Positions 24,431-37,230 of a DNA stretch of 64,000 nucleotides are shown piece after piece. Below the pieces are notes generated by a model. That model was given only the letters and a program-made list of their open reading frames with translations, was not told the origin of the DNA and searched no databases. Location of the stretch: positions 186,001 through 250,000 of the forward strand of contig JALJCO010009074.1 of NCBI GenBank assembly GCA_023101725.1, written 5' to 3'. Both the position numbers and the translations under genes were made by a program. This stretch comes from Atherinomorus stipes (taxonomy: Eukaryota > Chordata > Actinopteri > Atheriniformes > Atherinidae). How positions within the stretch are numbered: position 1 is the stretch's first letter; each line of letters opens with the position of its first letter.

Positions 24431-24629
24431 CCACAAGGTGTCGCTACGTGCTCGGCAAGCAACAACCTCCGGTGGCCAACTATGAAGCTACCCGGAAGAA
24501 GCCATTCTTTGTAGTTCTCCCTTGATCCGGTGGGGGCTGTCTTACCTGTTTACCGCCGCGTAGGGGGCTACTCTCCGTGAGCTCCTGTTAGTTTCAAGTT
24601 AGCTCGGTTAGCGTTTAGCCCAGAGTACG

Positions 24630-24795
24630 TCAGTTGTCAATCATTTTCCCCACAGCTTGGAGCGGCCTTGCCTTTGCTCATTTTAGTATTTTCCAGGAGT
24701 GATGATGTGACACGGCAAGATGGCGACGGTGGGACACCCCCAACTGGCTTCACTTTTAGCTCTTCAGAAACCAATGTGTCACATGAGTGGAAGGT
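24630..24795 (+). repeat. Dispersed repeat, copy 2 (related to 17470-17650)
   Basis: Same ordered blocks as the first copy, including CTCTTCAGAAACCAATG. This copy has AAGATGGCGACGGTGGGA, a YY1-like string often seen in fish MITEs. Confidence 0.65.
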
Positions 24796-24972
24796 TCGTC
24801 CCTCTCTTTTAACGGTCCATGGTGCTTGCTCGCTGTTTTTGTTGCTGTTTTCTTCTGTTGAGATCTTGGTTGAGATAAGTGACCTGACTACTTGCAATGC
24901 AGAGTAATATTAGATTAACTGTAAGACCACAGGTTTAAAAAAAAGGAATAAAGATCTGTTGGTCATTATATT

Positions 24973-25012
24973 GTTTCAGCGGTCATTACATGAAAATAAT
25001 GACCACTGAAAC
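24973..25012. repeat. Hairpin with 16-bp arms
   Basis: GTTTCAGCGGTCATTA and TAATGACCACTGAAAC pair with one mismatch around an 8-nt loop. Confidence 0.85.
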
Positions 25013-25098
25013 GTTTGGAAAACCCATTCAAGTCAACGGAGCATTCCACTGCATTCTAAAGAGCTGTTTAATACATTTCTTTATGTAACTCTGCCAAC

Positions 25099-25145
25099 AT
25101 ACCTTCTTTGTCAGTTTTATGTTGGTATCACGGCAAAGAAGGTAT
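25099..25145. repeat. Inverted repeat with perfect 12-bp arms
   Basis: ATACCTTCTTTG and CAAAGAAGGTAT around a 23-nt spacer. It lies 87 bp after the first hairpin. Confidence 0.85.
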
Positions 25146-26541
25146 CAGCAGCCATGCATTTAGACCGGAGCCCACTGTCCGGCAAAAATATCTCCACTCT
25201 GACTCACAGCTAGCTCCATCAATATTACTGATTCGCTAATCGTTAGCACTCATGCTGTGCTCACTGGACACATCTTTTTCAGTCAAGAAACTTCCGTTTC
25301 ATCACACAATGCCGGACCCATCAATAAACTCAGTAAAGTAGACAGAATCAAAGGTCTGAACCCATGCAACTGGAAATATTGTCTATTTCTGACTTAAGTT
25401 GTCTGCCAGCCTCAGGTGTGCGATGAGGAGTCAAATAGAGTAAGATGTGTTCACAGCTTTCCTTGTGATGTTTTTGCTGTAAATTGAAAATCTTCAGCTA
25501 AAAGGATGAAAGGTAGAAATGGTGCCAAAGTAAGGAAAATCAGTCACATAGTCTCAGCAACTGAGCATGTACACTGCTAGCACATGGGAAAATTAGATTC
25601 TCTTTGAGATCACCACCCGGGCAAACATGAGTGTCTGCAGCTTGCTTCACACTCTTCATCTGGCGGATTTGTTCTCGTAAATCTCTTCCCCTTGCACACT
25701 CAGACACACACTCACTCATGCATTCAGACACTTAAGCTCTCTCACACTTTCCCTCCATCCATGGTGGCCTTTTATGAATCAATAGCTCCATTGATAGACT
25801 TCCATGAGTATCTCTGGGTGGCTTCTGCTTTTGGGGCTAAAACCACCATTAAACATCCTTCCTGGTGTTTCCACAGACTCACACACAGATTCAAAAATTT
25901 AAAATCAACCATTTTAAATTAATAAGCTGCTTGCTGTCCATGTGAGCAACTCAACCACATACAGTCCTCACGTAGCATAATGTTACAGTAAAAGTTAAAT
26001 ATTCTTGATGATCGGATATTCGGATTTTCAACTAGTCTATCTGTTGTGCAGTTTTCAAGAGCTAACAAGGCACAGATTAACAGCAATTTCCTTGTAGATG
26101 AAAGGGAATTTTGCCTCCAAAGAGTGATATGTTGAAAATTATATTAATGAAAAGGATTTGCACAATGATATCACAAGCTCTGTAATACAGTAGTATGTTT
26201 TTTCATTTACACTACACTAAATACTGTCAGTTTTAAACAAACGTTACTTTAAGAGGTTATTTTCAGCATTTTTAAACACAGAAGTACAAAGTCTTTATGG
26301 CTTCTGAGAAAGTCTGTGACATCTAAGATGCTTCAAGTAAAGTCATCTTGTTTTCTCTTTTGCTTTTTCTCTATTTAAACACCAATACTCACATAAAAGG
26401 CTTAGTAAGTGGTATAGTAATACTTACCTGTTAAATAGGGGAAACTTGAAGGCCATGAAGTTAATTAAAATAACTTGATGAATATTCTTCATTACCCAGA
26501 CTTAAATCAGATGAGAGTGCGACAACTTTGCACCTGCATGT

Positions 26542-26543
<2 letters not shown>
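25146..26543. other. Unannotated intergenic sequence
   Basis: No recognised feature. Confidence 0.35.
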
Positions 26544-26621
<78 letters not shown>

Positions 26622-26624
26622 TAA
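26544..26624. repeat. (TA)n microsatellite
   Basis: About 80 bp of TA dinucleotides with one C near the end. Confidence 0.95.
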
Positions 26625-26737
26625 AATTATATATTGTAAAAACAGAAGCAGTCAAAAGAGAAAAAATCCCCTAAACATGGCAAATCAGAGCAGAGTAAAT
26701 GAAACAAGGTTATTACTTGTTGTGCAGCTGCACTTAA

Positions 26738-27900
26738 AGGAGCCGTATCATGCTTTTCAAATGTTCCAAAAGTCAAATATAGGCATTTATAAGCTAGATA
26801 TGTTCCCATCGTTACTATAGAAACTAATTTGGTGTTAAATATTAGTTTTTCTATCGTCTAATTTCCAACACGGAAGTAAGATGGCTGACTGTACTGAACC
26901 GCGGAGCTCTCGACCAATTGCAGCATGTTTTACGCCCATTTCATGACGTCGCCCCGGAAGAGACACTTATTCTGAAGGGTCACAGAATTGTCTGTAGCAC
27001 CGGCACCGGCAGCTCTCATGTGGATGTTAGTAGTAAACATTGATGGATAATTACTCCGATCGACGGGATCAAACGGAGCAGCCTGTTATGGAGCTGTATG
27101 CGCTCGACCCAGAGTCTGATATGGAGTTTGAAGTACACGCAGTACCACAGAAGTACCACAGAGACCCCTGACAAGTAAGTAAATTAGCGAACAAATCATA
27201 GCCTAACAGTTAGCATTGAGCTGAGAGATGTGTTGACTCACCAGTGCTGTTGTCTGTCCATGCGCGTTTTTATAGTAGGAACTGCGTCAGGTTTCAGAAG
27301 TAATCCCAGAGAAAAAACACTTTACTGCCCGAGATTCATGAAGTTGTCAGGAGTGAAGTTCACACACAAAGTTGAGTTTTTTTCCTGCTCCTGAAGTTAA
27401 AATCCAACCACTTCTGGCAAGTCGATTCATCCAGTACAACAAATACACTCCCACGCTGAACATAACTGCATTTTTCCCAACTTGCTGTCCTCTAGAGCTT
27501 AAAAAAAAAGAAAAAAAAAAGGAAGAAAATTCTCCTGAACTCTGGATCAAACGTCTGTTAGCTGATGGCTGCTTGTCTCTGAGGAAATCTTCCTGCAGGT
27601 GTTAGTTTCTTCCTCAGAGAGTGTGTATATGATTCTCTGAGTTTCTGTTCAACAGAGGGCGTCTTGCTACGACACTGAGCGTGCGCATTTGGACTTTCGT
27701 GATTGGTGCCACGTTCATACGTAACGCGGTGGGTAGTCAGCCGTTTGCAGGGAGGTAGCGCTTGGTTTAAATATTCATGTAGATTACTCAAATATGCATG
27801 AATGAAGAAAAATAACGATTTAAATCATTTCTTGATGAGGTAATGACACACTGACATGCTGAAAAGCTCTTAAAAGTCCATTTTTCATGATAGGGCTCCT
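26738..27900 (+). mobile_element. TTAA-flanked DNA element (family K3), 1.16 kb
   Basis: TTAA at 26734-26737 and 27901-27904. Ends: AGGAGCCGTATCATG at the left; AGGAGCCCTATCATG from the right, 14 of 15 identical. The left third has promoter-like motifs (CGGAAGTAAGATGGCTGAC, TGACGTC, CCCGGAAG) and a small exon-like frame. No transposase core. Confidence 0.82.
27043..27174 (+). pseudogene. Vestigial 5' exon within the K3 element
   Basis: ATG at 27043 opens 43 codons (starting MDNYSDRRDQTEQPV, later ESDMEFEVHAVPQ), then TGA at 27169 just before a strong donor AA|GTAAGT at 27174/27175. The acidic, ordered composition and the donor suggest the first exon of the parent transposon's gene. The TGA or an indel breaks it. 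No homologue recognised. Confidence 0.35.
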
Positions 27901-27904
27901 TTAA

Positions 27905-30900
27905 GAAGGCTGGCTGGGTAAACTGGAATAAAAGAAATTATGTGCAATATCTTTTGATTTGAAAAAAAGTATTTAAACAGAAGTAGATATAATCTTATAC
28001 AGACATAAACTTGTGATTTTATTGTTAAATGTAGTAGATTTAATTTGTTGCATTTACATCTTGCCAGATTAATCGTTTTCAGTGGTAGAGGTTGCAAATT
28101 GTTCAAAAGTAATTATTGGTAAATTTGGTCTGCATGAGCACATGAGCTATTGGGATGTAGATGAAAATAAGACAGTAAATAGTGATAAAACTCAGTAATT
28201 ACTAACATTAATCCTACTAAAATGTTAATCGTTTAATTTATGAAATCCAGAAATGTAAATGGACAGAAAAAAGTTTGATAAAGCTTCATTAGGAAATTGT
28301 TCTTCGTAAGAGAAATAATTTGATTTCTTCCGTCTTTTTTTTTTCAGAACGTGCTGTGTATATGCCTTCAGTTGAAAAATCCCTTTTCAGACAAGCTGTG
28401 GGCAGTGCTCCAGACATGAGCTCACAGGGAGACTCCCTTTGGTGTGGTGGTGGAGGTGATAGGTGAGGATTTGTGTTGCCTATAACACCCAGGTGGGGGG
28501 TGCAGGATTTTGGAAACATACCATTTTGGTATGTTTGTGTTCTGACGCTCAGGTGCACACTCACCTAAATCTATGCATGCATACACTTGTACATGTGCAT
28601 TCATCCACAAACAAATATTTAATGCGCACACAAATAACTCACTCAACAAAAGCATTTAAGCAGCAATCAGTTTAACTGGCAGTTGGCAATTCAAACTGAT
28701 TGCTACAATGAGTGGAGATGTGAATGGGAAATAACCTCTGCTCCACCAGCGACACATAAAAGAAGGGTCCAAATCCTGCAGCTGCCAGGTGGCAAACAGT
28801 ACAAGACTCTAGGATTATAAAACAAATTCCAGGTAAGAATATAAGTCTTACTCCCTCAGTTATTAAGGTAAAATAGACTGTCTCTTCTTAGCCAACTTGT
28901 CTGGTCATATGCAAACGTCAGACATATATTGTCAAAGTTTCCATTAGCATTGGCTAAACACACATCTGTTCGTCTCCATTAATATGTCTAAATCACTGTA
29001 TTTGAGTTTGTTTGTTGATGTGGTCATATTGTACAGCCCACTTGCTATTTATAGATTAAAGCAGACTTGTTGGGATGAATCCCTTGTTCACAGCTTGTCA
29101 TTATTTGGAGTGATTCATGGAATTGTACCAATATGAATGTGGAGATTTCCCCCTTTGGGGCATATAAAAAGAGACGCGCTCGATTAGATCATGTCTCATT
29201 TATGCGTTTTTAGCTCACAATGTTGCCTCTTAAACTTTGAAATACGAATCTGATGTAACCAATGATCACTATTTACCAAGATAAGATATATAGTATGTAT
29301 TTACCTTTTTTTTTTCTTACAGGACTCTTATTCTAAGGACTTGCATAAAAATCACAATGAAACAAAAAACATTGAACAAAATCTGAGAATCAACAGGAAT
29401 AAAATCTGACACCCAAATGTATTTCATAACAACGGCTTGAAAATGAGTTCAGATTAATTAAAATTTATTATAGCTTATTTCAAAACACCTTGATTCTTGC
29501 CCTTAATATCCACCCATGTAAAACACTCTTCCTTGAGTATCATTAACCTATCGTAGCTGGAATTCAAGGCCCCTTTAAAGGATTTCAAGGTGTAAAGCAG
29601 TAGAAGGAGAAAACAAAAGCAGACACTGCGTGGGTCTGCATCATGTTGCCAAACCAGCACTGACACGTCAGGACACAGATATGAAACATCTTTGAATGTC
29701 TGAGGTTTACAGAATGAGGCATCACCAAATCGGGTTTGTCCCGGTGATCAATTGGGTTTGGATCTATAAAAGTCCCAAAGGTGAGCCAGTCTCGAGCTCA
29801 TCGTTAGGTTCTTCTCAGTGTTTCTGAACAGTTGAGATACCTGGCAGGTAGTACTGTAACTGTATGTGTATTTGTGTTGAACTCTCAGCTTGGCACGACC
29901 CTGTACTGAATTGCTGGGTGCAGGATTTGTTTATTTAGCTATTTATTGTTTCATTAAGCTCTTGTGTGCCAACAGACGTAACTGAGTGACGAAACGGTGG
30001 ATCTTCGCCTCCACTTGGTAAAGCCTGCGTACCATCCTGTTTCTTACAACTTGAAACAACATGTAAGCCTGTTGAGCCAGAGGAAGTGTTAATTATTGAT
30101 AGTTGAAGATGACTATTGGTCAGGACTGTATTGAGATGACTGGTCCAGATGACAGTAATCACCACAGGTAGTCGGGTAAGAACTTGAATGATGTTGTCAG
30201 AACAGATCTTATTTATTAAACAGGTGCCACTCCATACTTTAGAGCTGTGACTTTCTATATGTGGCCAATTATGGTATCTGCACAGGTAGAATAAATAAAA
30301 AACAAATGTCCAACATTAATTATCTACAAAGGAAATTAAATACTAATCAGTTGTGCAAATAAAATTACTAGAACTAGAAATCTGGAAGGACTGTCTCATT
30401 CCTGGTTGTTGGAACAGCAGAGGAAAACTTCAATTGTGGTAATAAGTGAATAAGAAGATCACAGACGTTTATTTCATGAAGATTTCTGCTGTCTGTGACA
30501 AACCTGGACACTGCTGCTGTTCAGTCCACTGATGTCAGTGTGTTCATATCGGGGAGGAATATCGGACACACAGAGCAGAGGAGGAATAACTTGCTGCCAC
30601 GATGGAGAAAACACTGGATTAAATCCCCAACAACAAAAACACGGTAAATTATGGTGAATACTCATTAATCTGACACTTTATTTCATGTATCTATGCTCCC
30701 GAAAATGACGCTTAACGTTATTATGCTAGCTAATGCTAACAGAGACAGCTGTGGGGTTGCTGAGAGTTAATGACTAATCTGGGAGATTTTGTGAAATATA
30801 ATGTTATTTGCTCTGATCAGGGCAACGTTGTGACCAGGAAATAAAAACAGCTCAGTTGCAAACAAACGGATCAGGAAGACGATGTCCTGCAGCCTTTAGT

Positions 30901-31109
30901 TTCATCTGCAGGACATGTGAGGGCTATGTGGTCTGTACAGTCCCTAAACAATACCAAAAGCCAAATATGTGATGAAATAGAAAAGTAACCACCTTTCAAA
31001 GAGTTTAGTTTTTTAAACTATGATAAGGAATCATGAGATGTGCGTGTTACTCCAGTGTGGCTTGTCATTAAAGCCAGTTTCCAGAGATGAATAATAGTTT
31101 AAATTAATG
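27905..31109. other. Intergenic sequence, no recognised gene
   Basis: About 3.2 kb of AT-rich sequence. A-tract at 31109-31127. I found no repeat border or exon. Confidence 0.35.
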
Positions 31110-31324
31110 CTCCGAGGTAAAAAAAAAAAAAAAAAAAGCCAGAATACTTTAGAGATCTCTGGATAACATACTAATAGTTTATCATTACCTTAGATGACTG
31201 TCCAACGTTGTAAATCCAGATATTCACGCTGCTTTCCACATTAACAGATATGAGGTAATCGGGACTCATTCCCCTTGCAATGGCGGCACTGCAAGATGGC
31301 GCCACACACAAAACTCTCGTCGGA

Positions 31325-31600
31325 TTAGTCTATGTGTTTGAATCCATCGGAACCGTCTCCTTCCTGTGTCAAAAGTGTCGGAGACACGTATGCAGCGTCA
31401 ATTGATGTCACATCCGCAGGACAGCGCGGGAAATTCAGTCACCGAATCGCAGCGCATTATGCAGCACACAGCCTGTTCAAGGCAACAGAAAGAGACGTGG
31501 GTGGGCTCGTTTTTTGGGGTTTTTAACACTTCATCACCTATTAACATAAAAAAACTGGACATACATGTTTATTCTTTCACAATTCCTGCCTCTAGTCCCT
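31325..31600 (+). mobile_element. TTAA element, K1 family, partial copy
   Basis: The reverse complement of the K1 5' part: CAGCCTGTTCAAGGCAACAG is shared, and the right end CCTCTAGTCCCT is followed by TTAA at 31601-31604. Similarity stops near 31330. The 31260-31325 segment, which contains AAGATGGCGCC, does not match the other copies, so the left end is truncated or replaced. Confidence 0.7.
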
Positions 31601-31734
31601 TTAAATGCTGCTCTTAAAACTCAGATGATGTCATTTTAGATGTGAAAGCTTGTTTTTTTTTCTTTTTTTCATTGAAAAGTGGTAAAAACCAGGATTTTAT
31701 CTCAAAATATTTTCTTTATGATTGTGACACTGTG

Positions 31735-31900
31735 GGGTCCTGTCACTATGCCTCCGACTGATCATGCGCCCTGGCTACTTGGCCATGAAGATGTCTCTTT
31801 GGCTGGATGGTCAGTGTGCATGACTTTCACCTGGAAGTCTGTGGATCAAATCCTGCCTGGGCCCTCTGTTGCATACCTTGCCACATAATTATTTCTTTCT
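31735..31900 (+). mobile_element. tRNA-derived SINE-like copy (related to 20830-20970)
   Basis: TGGCTGGATGGTCAGTGTGC (A-box-like) and GGATCAAATCCTG (B-box-like) are about 35 bp apart, as in a tRNA. It ends against the C-run/A-run block at 31904. Confidence 0.6.
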
Positions 31901-31903
31901 CAT

Positions 31904-32060
31904 TCAACCCCCCCCCCCCCCCCCAAAAAAAAAAAAAATGTAATTTTATATTAAAATAATTATTAAAAAAAAAAAGGAAAATTAATATTTTTTTTTTTAT
32001 TATCACTATAAAAAAAAAAACCGAAACTAAAAAATAAAAAATACAGAGGTAAAAACAAAC
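31904..32060. repeat. C-run/A-run block and homopolymer-rich stretch
   Basis: About 18 C then about 14 A, followed by many A and T runs of 8 or more. It resembles the 13621-13728 block in style and could be a low-quality consensus. Confidence 0.8.
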
Positions 32061-33219
32061 CATAAAATTTTATAACACATCAAGCCTAGCGTGGGTTTTT
32101 TTTTTGGGAGAGGGGTGTATATTAACAACATGCTTTATATTTAATAATTTTAAAAGGTATTAAAACATAAATTTCTTTTTTTTTGGGGTTTGTATTTATA
32201 TATTATGGTTGGGATGATGAGGTTATAAAAGTGAAAAGAGAATCTATAACCCCCGCGGGTATGGGGGTGGTCTTTGTTTTTTTTGAAAAAGAAAACAAGT
32301 CAGAAATTATCTATATATTTATTACATATTCTCTAATTAGAGCATACTATCAAGCAAACAGATCATGCATAGAGTATTGCATTATCATGATATTATCATT
32401 ATAACTTCACCTGTGAGGTGCTTTAATATGGCCGATAAGTGGAAAAAGTTTTGATGAAGGCTCTGAATTGAAATTACATTATTTCCAAGTCAATGAAGCT
32501 TTTGAATACAGTTATAAAGTACCAAAATGACATTTGCACTTCTGATACACTTAAGTCAAACTACATTTATTCTGGAAAATTACTTGTGCTGTAATTATTT
32601 CACCAGTTAAGATGTTCTGTTCTTGATACTGCTTGCAGATGAATACATGCCAAGGCTTGTGAAAGAAGTTAAATGTAGATGGAACATTGACACCTGCTCT
32701 CTCGGATAAAAAAATGCAAGTATGTGAGGATAATTATTTTCACAGTCAGTGGCTTTGGAATAACATTGAGGTGACGGGCGCTCATCTTCCTGTCCACTCA
32801 ACCTCCAGGACAATCTAAGGAAGCGGAGATGATGTGTTTTGACGGCACAAGACCGAAACAAAAACAATCCAGATCTCCTTTTAAGGTGTCTTTCCTCTTA
32901 TTGCCTGAAACTCTGCGTGTGTCCCTTTCCCTTGGTCTGTCCATTACCTGTGATGTCACTGATAAAGAATCCTCCAGTGGCGAGACTGCAGGGAGGCTCC
33001 GGTTAATAAGTGACAGTTTCTGAAAACAAGTTAGTGGCCCCTGTACCACACAAACACACAATGAGACACTGTCTTGTTTCTCTCTTCAATCTCATATACT
33101 CATATAAACCCTCTCTGTCTCTCTCACACATGCACGCACACACACACATACGGTTAGGTTACATAAGGTGAGCAATGTCTGATATTATATACACTGTTAC
33201 TTCTGTTACCTATTGCAGT
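32061..33219. other. Unannotated intergenic sequence
   Basis: Nothing recognised. CA-rich patch at about 33126-33150. Confidence 0.35.
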
Positions 33220-33367
33220 GTGTTTAACCCATTTAATACCACAATTTTTCCCAGACATGAAAATATCCAAATCAGGTGCCACTGGCAACAATCAAGAATT
33301 TTAAAAAAAACCAAAAAAACAACAACATTTTGCTGAAAAATATATGAAAAAAGTGTTTTTTATGATG

Positions 33368-33389
33368 GGTCACATTTGTGACCGGTGGG
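33368..33389 (+). repeat. GGTCAC...GTGACC palindrome, copy 1 of 3
   Basis: GGTCACATTTGTGACC followed by GGTGGGA. The same module recurs at 35417-35438 (opposite strand) and 37231-37253. Confidence 0.8.
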
Positions 33390-33654
33390 ATAATATGAGG
33401 TACTCTACAGCAGAGGTGCTAAAGTCAACACCAAGTCAGCATTGTGTCTTTATTTGAAAAGAATTAGCAAAAAGCATTACTTCAGTGCAAAATTTGAAAT
33501 TGTGATTTTATCTAACATTATAATTATAATGTTTTGACATTTTTGTGCAACATTTACTCAAGAACATGCATGACACAAAATATATTTTGTTGCTATGCCC
33601 CCTGCAGAGGACACATTCAAATAGTTGCATAAAAAAATATAATATAATATAATT

Positions 33655-33811
33655 CTGTGGACCCCTGAGCAAGGTCCTTAACCCCCACCAACTGCTCCCG
33701 GGTGCTTTAAGTAGCAGCCCACTGCTCTCTGATACTCCTGTACAGAGATGGGTGAAATACAGAGCCCTAATTTCACCTCGGGGATCATACAAAAAAAAAA
33801 AAAAAAAAAAA
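33655..33811 (+). mobile_element. SINE fragment (CTGAGCAAGGTCCTTAACC family) with A tail
   Basis: CCTGAGCAAGGTCCTTAACC, GTAGCAGCCCACTGCTCTCT and CAGAGATGGGTGAAAT match the copy at 60293-60545. It ends in about 20 A. The tRNA-like head is missing (5'-truncated). Confidence 0.75.
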
Positions 33812-34794
33812 GAAAATGCCCAAATGAATGAGAAGAATGTATAAAGAGCTAAGCCTTTTTATAAAGTGCTTGATTGATTTGTGCATAACTAATTACTTCT
33901 ACCACATAAATAATGTATCTGCTATCATTTGTTGGTCTATTAGGTAACAGAATAACTCAATAAGTTATGAGCAGATTTGGATAAAATTTTCAGAGTATGT
34001 TGAAAATAGCACAAGGAAGTACCAGTTTTATAGTTTAGACTACAATCAGTCATAACAGTAATACAAAACATAAAAATTATATTTACGGTAAAGGTCTAAA
34101 TTCATATGACAAAAAACCCAAACAAAACCATGATGGATTTGAACAATTATCTGACAGCTCTACTGTCGTATATTTAAACCAAATGGACCAAGTTTGGTGT
34201 ACTTCTTCTCACCATTTGGTGAGTTCAATAATCTTCACCTGTAGGTCCTTTAGCGACCTCTCTAGTTCCCATGGTAATTCTTCAAGCATTCAGTGTGCAA
34301 CTATGGCATAGGTGTTGCGTTTATCATAAAAACACCATTCCAGGACCCAATTCCTTGTGTTGATTGGCCAAAGACAGACTTGGCCATACCTTGACTTCAT
34401 GTCAAACCATCATAAGATACAGTCCCACCACCCCTGAGAGGTCCTCACCATAACAAATTTGTAAAACATTTACAAGTGCACCATTGAGAGATCATGAACA
34501 GATGGGCCACCACCACTTCTTGGACCTGATACTGTATCCTGAGGTCTGTTGGGCATGGTGGTCTACACCTCCCGGGTACTCATGACATTGCTTGATGCGT
34601 TGTGGTTGTCTGACTTGGTCAAAGTCTCTTTGTTCCATCACTTTACAACTGTGCCAGTATACTTCTTTTCCATGTGTGTTTCAGTAGGGACAATGTTGTC
34701 CTTTCAGTGGACTATCAGCTTCTCTCTTGCAAGTGCAGTGGAAGTAAAGAGGTCGTCGTGGTGATATTTGCAGCCGTGAGGCACCTCACCTTAC
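33812..34794. other. Unannotated intergenic sequence
   Basis: No gene or clear repeat border. Confidence 0.35.
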
Positions 34795-34849
34795 TCAGAT
34801 AGCTGTCGTGTCATAGCAGATAACTTATTCAGATGGCAGACATTTGGGG

Positions 34850-35130
34850 ATGAATCTGGGCAACTTTTGGCAAGTATGGCTGAGTTATGGCACTGGCAAG
34901 TCTTGCGTAGGGCAGAAGTGGACCAGATGTCAGTTACCAGCCAGATTTGGGTTATGGCAAATATCCTGTGCTTCACATGTGGTGCAGATGTCTGTTGTTT
35001 GGCTGGATGTGGATTATGGCAAGTATTTGGTGGGCCAGAAGTGGTGGTCATGTGGCTGAGATATGGCACTCACATTTAGTCTGCGGAGTAAGTCAAGGCC
35101 ACATTTGGGCCAAACATCTTTTCCTTTCTG
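34850..35130. repeat. Degenerate tandem repeat, about 50-60 bp spacing
   Basis: ATATGGCA/TTATGGCA phrases recur at about 34884, 34943, 35004 and 35055, with shared GGCAAGT, GGxCAGAAGTGG and CAGATGTC text between. Several overlapping open frames are a by-product of the repeat. Confidence 0.6.
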
Positions 35131-35416
35131 GGTATTTCTGGTGTATGGTGTCTTTTGTTGAGTCATCATCTTTTGTTCATTAGTACTTTAAAAAAAAAAT
35201 CCAATTTTTTGTTGGAAGTGCAAAAAATTTACTTCTTAGCCTAGCTGGCCCCCAGACATAGCCCTGAGCCTCGCCCCCCAGTTTGGGAAGGACTGATCTA
35301 CTGTAACATATCAAGAACCTTATTCAAATTAATCTAAAAGAAGAAAAAGTAGAAAGTTGGCAACAATTCTGTATTATAGAAGTATATAGTTTGTGTGTCT
35401 TGATACAATGTGCTAT

Positions 35417-35438
35417 CCCACCGGTCACTAATGTGACC
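35417..35438 (-). repeat. GGTCAC...GTGACC palindrome, copy 2 of 3
   Basis: Read on the minus strand: GGTCACATTAGTGACC followed by GGTGGGA. Flanking GTGTTTT...GAxxGxxG text is partly shared with copy 1. Confidence 0.8.
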
Positions 35439-35475
35439 GTCAACATGCTTACTCATTCTGAAAACACACTAAACA

Positions 35476-35868
35476 GTCAGTCAGTCATTTTCTGTACCGC
35501 TTATCCAGTTCAGGGTCGGGGGTTGCTGGAGCCTATCCCAGCTATTATCAGGCAAGAGGCGGGGTACACCCTGGACAGGTCGCCAGTCTGTCGCAGGGCC
35601 AATACTGAAGGACAGACAACCATTCACTCTCACACTCATACCTAGGGGCAATTTAGAGTGATCAATTAAACTAACATGCATGTCTTTGGATGGTGGGAGG
35701 AAGCTGGAGTACCCGGAGAGAACCCACGCATACACGGGGAGAACATGCAAACTCCACACAGGAAGGTCACAGTTGGAATTGTTCGAGCCCCCTCCCCAGC
35801 CAGAAATCGAACCAGCAACCTTCTTACTGTGAGGCTGCGGTGCTAACCACCACGCCACCGTGCAGCCC
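35476..35868 (-). mobile_element. Complete tRNA-derived SINE, 393 bp, with 12-bp target duplication
   Basis: ACACACTAAACA flanks both sides (35464-35475 and 35869-35880). On the minus strand it starts GGGCTGCACGGTGGCGTGG, has a B-box-like GGTTCGATTTC, and ends with a TGACTGACTGAC tail. Intact, and young by its perfect duplication. Confidence 0.93.
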
Positions 35869-36048
35869 ACACACTAAACAAATGTGAGTAAATGCAAATG
35901 CATATATTATTACTAGACACATTAAGGATCATGTATACCAAAAATCTTTCTCCTATGTTTATTTTAACATACTAACCTCTTCCTCTTCCTTGGGAGGTTT
36001 GAGGCAGCAATCCTCTCCTCAAGGTGCAACTAGAAAGTAAAAAGCTCT

Positions 36049-37102
36049 GGGACCTCATTTATAAAGCTTGCTTATGCAAAAAACCGGGCTAGGAAGTGCG
36101 TAAGCAACTTCTTACGCAAGAGTTGGGACTGATAAAAAAGAACTAGCTTAAGAATGTCCGTAACTTTCGGCAAACTACAGACCTTGCTTACACACATTTT
36201 GGAGATTGCCCAGAGGAAAATTATATTGGAAAGGTGATCTCAGAAAGGTCTCATTTACTTCTAGACAAACATGAGATCCATGTGAGAGCTAAACGAGACT
36301 ATGGCTCATTTCTCCTGTTTCCAACCTTGTGTCCAGATGGCAAAAGTTTCACAAAATCTCAACCTAGTCTTACTTCCAGTTCCAAAGGAGATCTCTATCA
36401 TTTCTCAAATAATTCTCAAGATGTCTGCATTAAGTCTCAAATAAGAATATTTCTCCTTGTGAATTTTAGGAGAAACAAAAGAGACATTCATGAGAACGAT
36501 TTGAAACCTGAATGAAGCTGGGATGAGATCGCCTTTTGCTGCATCACACAACACAAACAGGTGTTCTGTGTTCTGCACACAGTTGCACTGACACGGCGTT
36601 TCCTCCATCCACAGCGCGACTTCTGAAAAAGACCTCTGTTACATCATTCACCACCACAACAACCTGCTGCCATCAGCAGACTTTAGTTTATCTGTGATTC
36701 CACTGTGACGCCCAAATAAAATGTTTTTGTGAGGCTCCACCTCACCAACAAGCACCTCCACTTCAGTCTACGCGAAAATACGTTTTATTGTCTTTTCGGA
36801 CGCCAGGATCAAGCTTTTAATGCCTCAGATCAGCTGGCTCATTCATATGCAGAAACATCCATAAGGTACTTTACATTGATGTTTTATGGTAGAATGTGGG
36901 TGTGTACGGGGCGGAATATGAGCCAAATTCCCTTGCGCAAACTTCCAGGAAGAGTGTGATTTATAAAGGGGAAATTGCTTGAATCTGTGCGTTCGCACAG
37001 TTTTATAAATCTTAATATCTTTTGACTTACGCAAAGTTTTGGTTTTGGGCGTACATACACTTTTAGTAAACATCCTACGCACAGTTTTATAAATGAGGAC
37101 CC
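36049..37102. mobile_element. PIF/Harbinger-like non-autonomous element, 1.05 kb
   Basis: Ends GGGACCTCATTTATAAA and (from the right) GGGTCCTCATTTATAAA match at 16 of 17, followed inward by GCTTATGC/TGCGTA-type repeats. The TCATTTATAAA end recalls fish Harbinger-like elements (from memory). No clean 3-bp duplication. Interior frames are not transposase. Confidence 0.7.
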
Positions 37103-37230
37103 TGGTCATGTGACCATTTACTCTAGAAATGTGATACTGCATATATTTAATCCAAACACTCTATTCTTACCATATTAACTGAAAATGAATTGAAAAATAA
37201 CTGACATTTAGCCCAACAAACAATATCTTT

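Noticed and set aside
26461..26655. Tyr-Ile repeat frame
   Set aside because: Translation of the TA microsatellite. The same reasoning removes frames at 38683-38946, 42801-43034 and 48099-48433.
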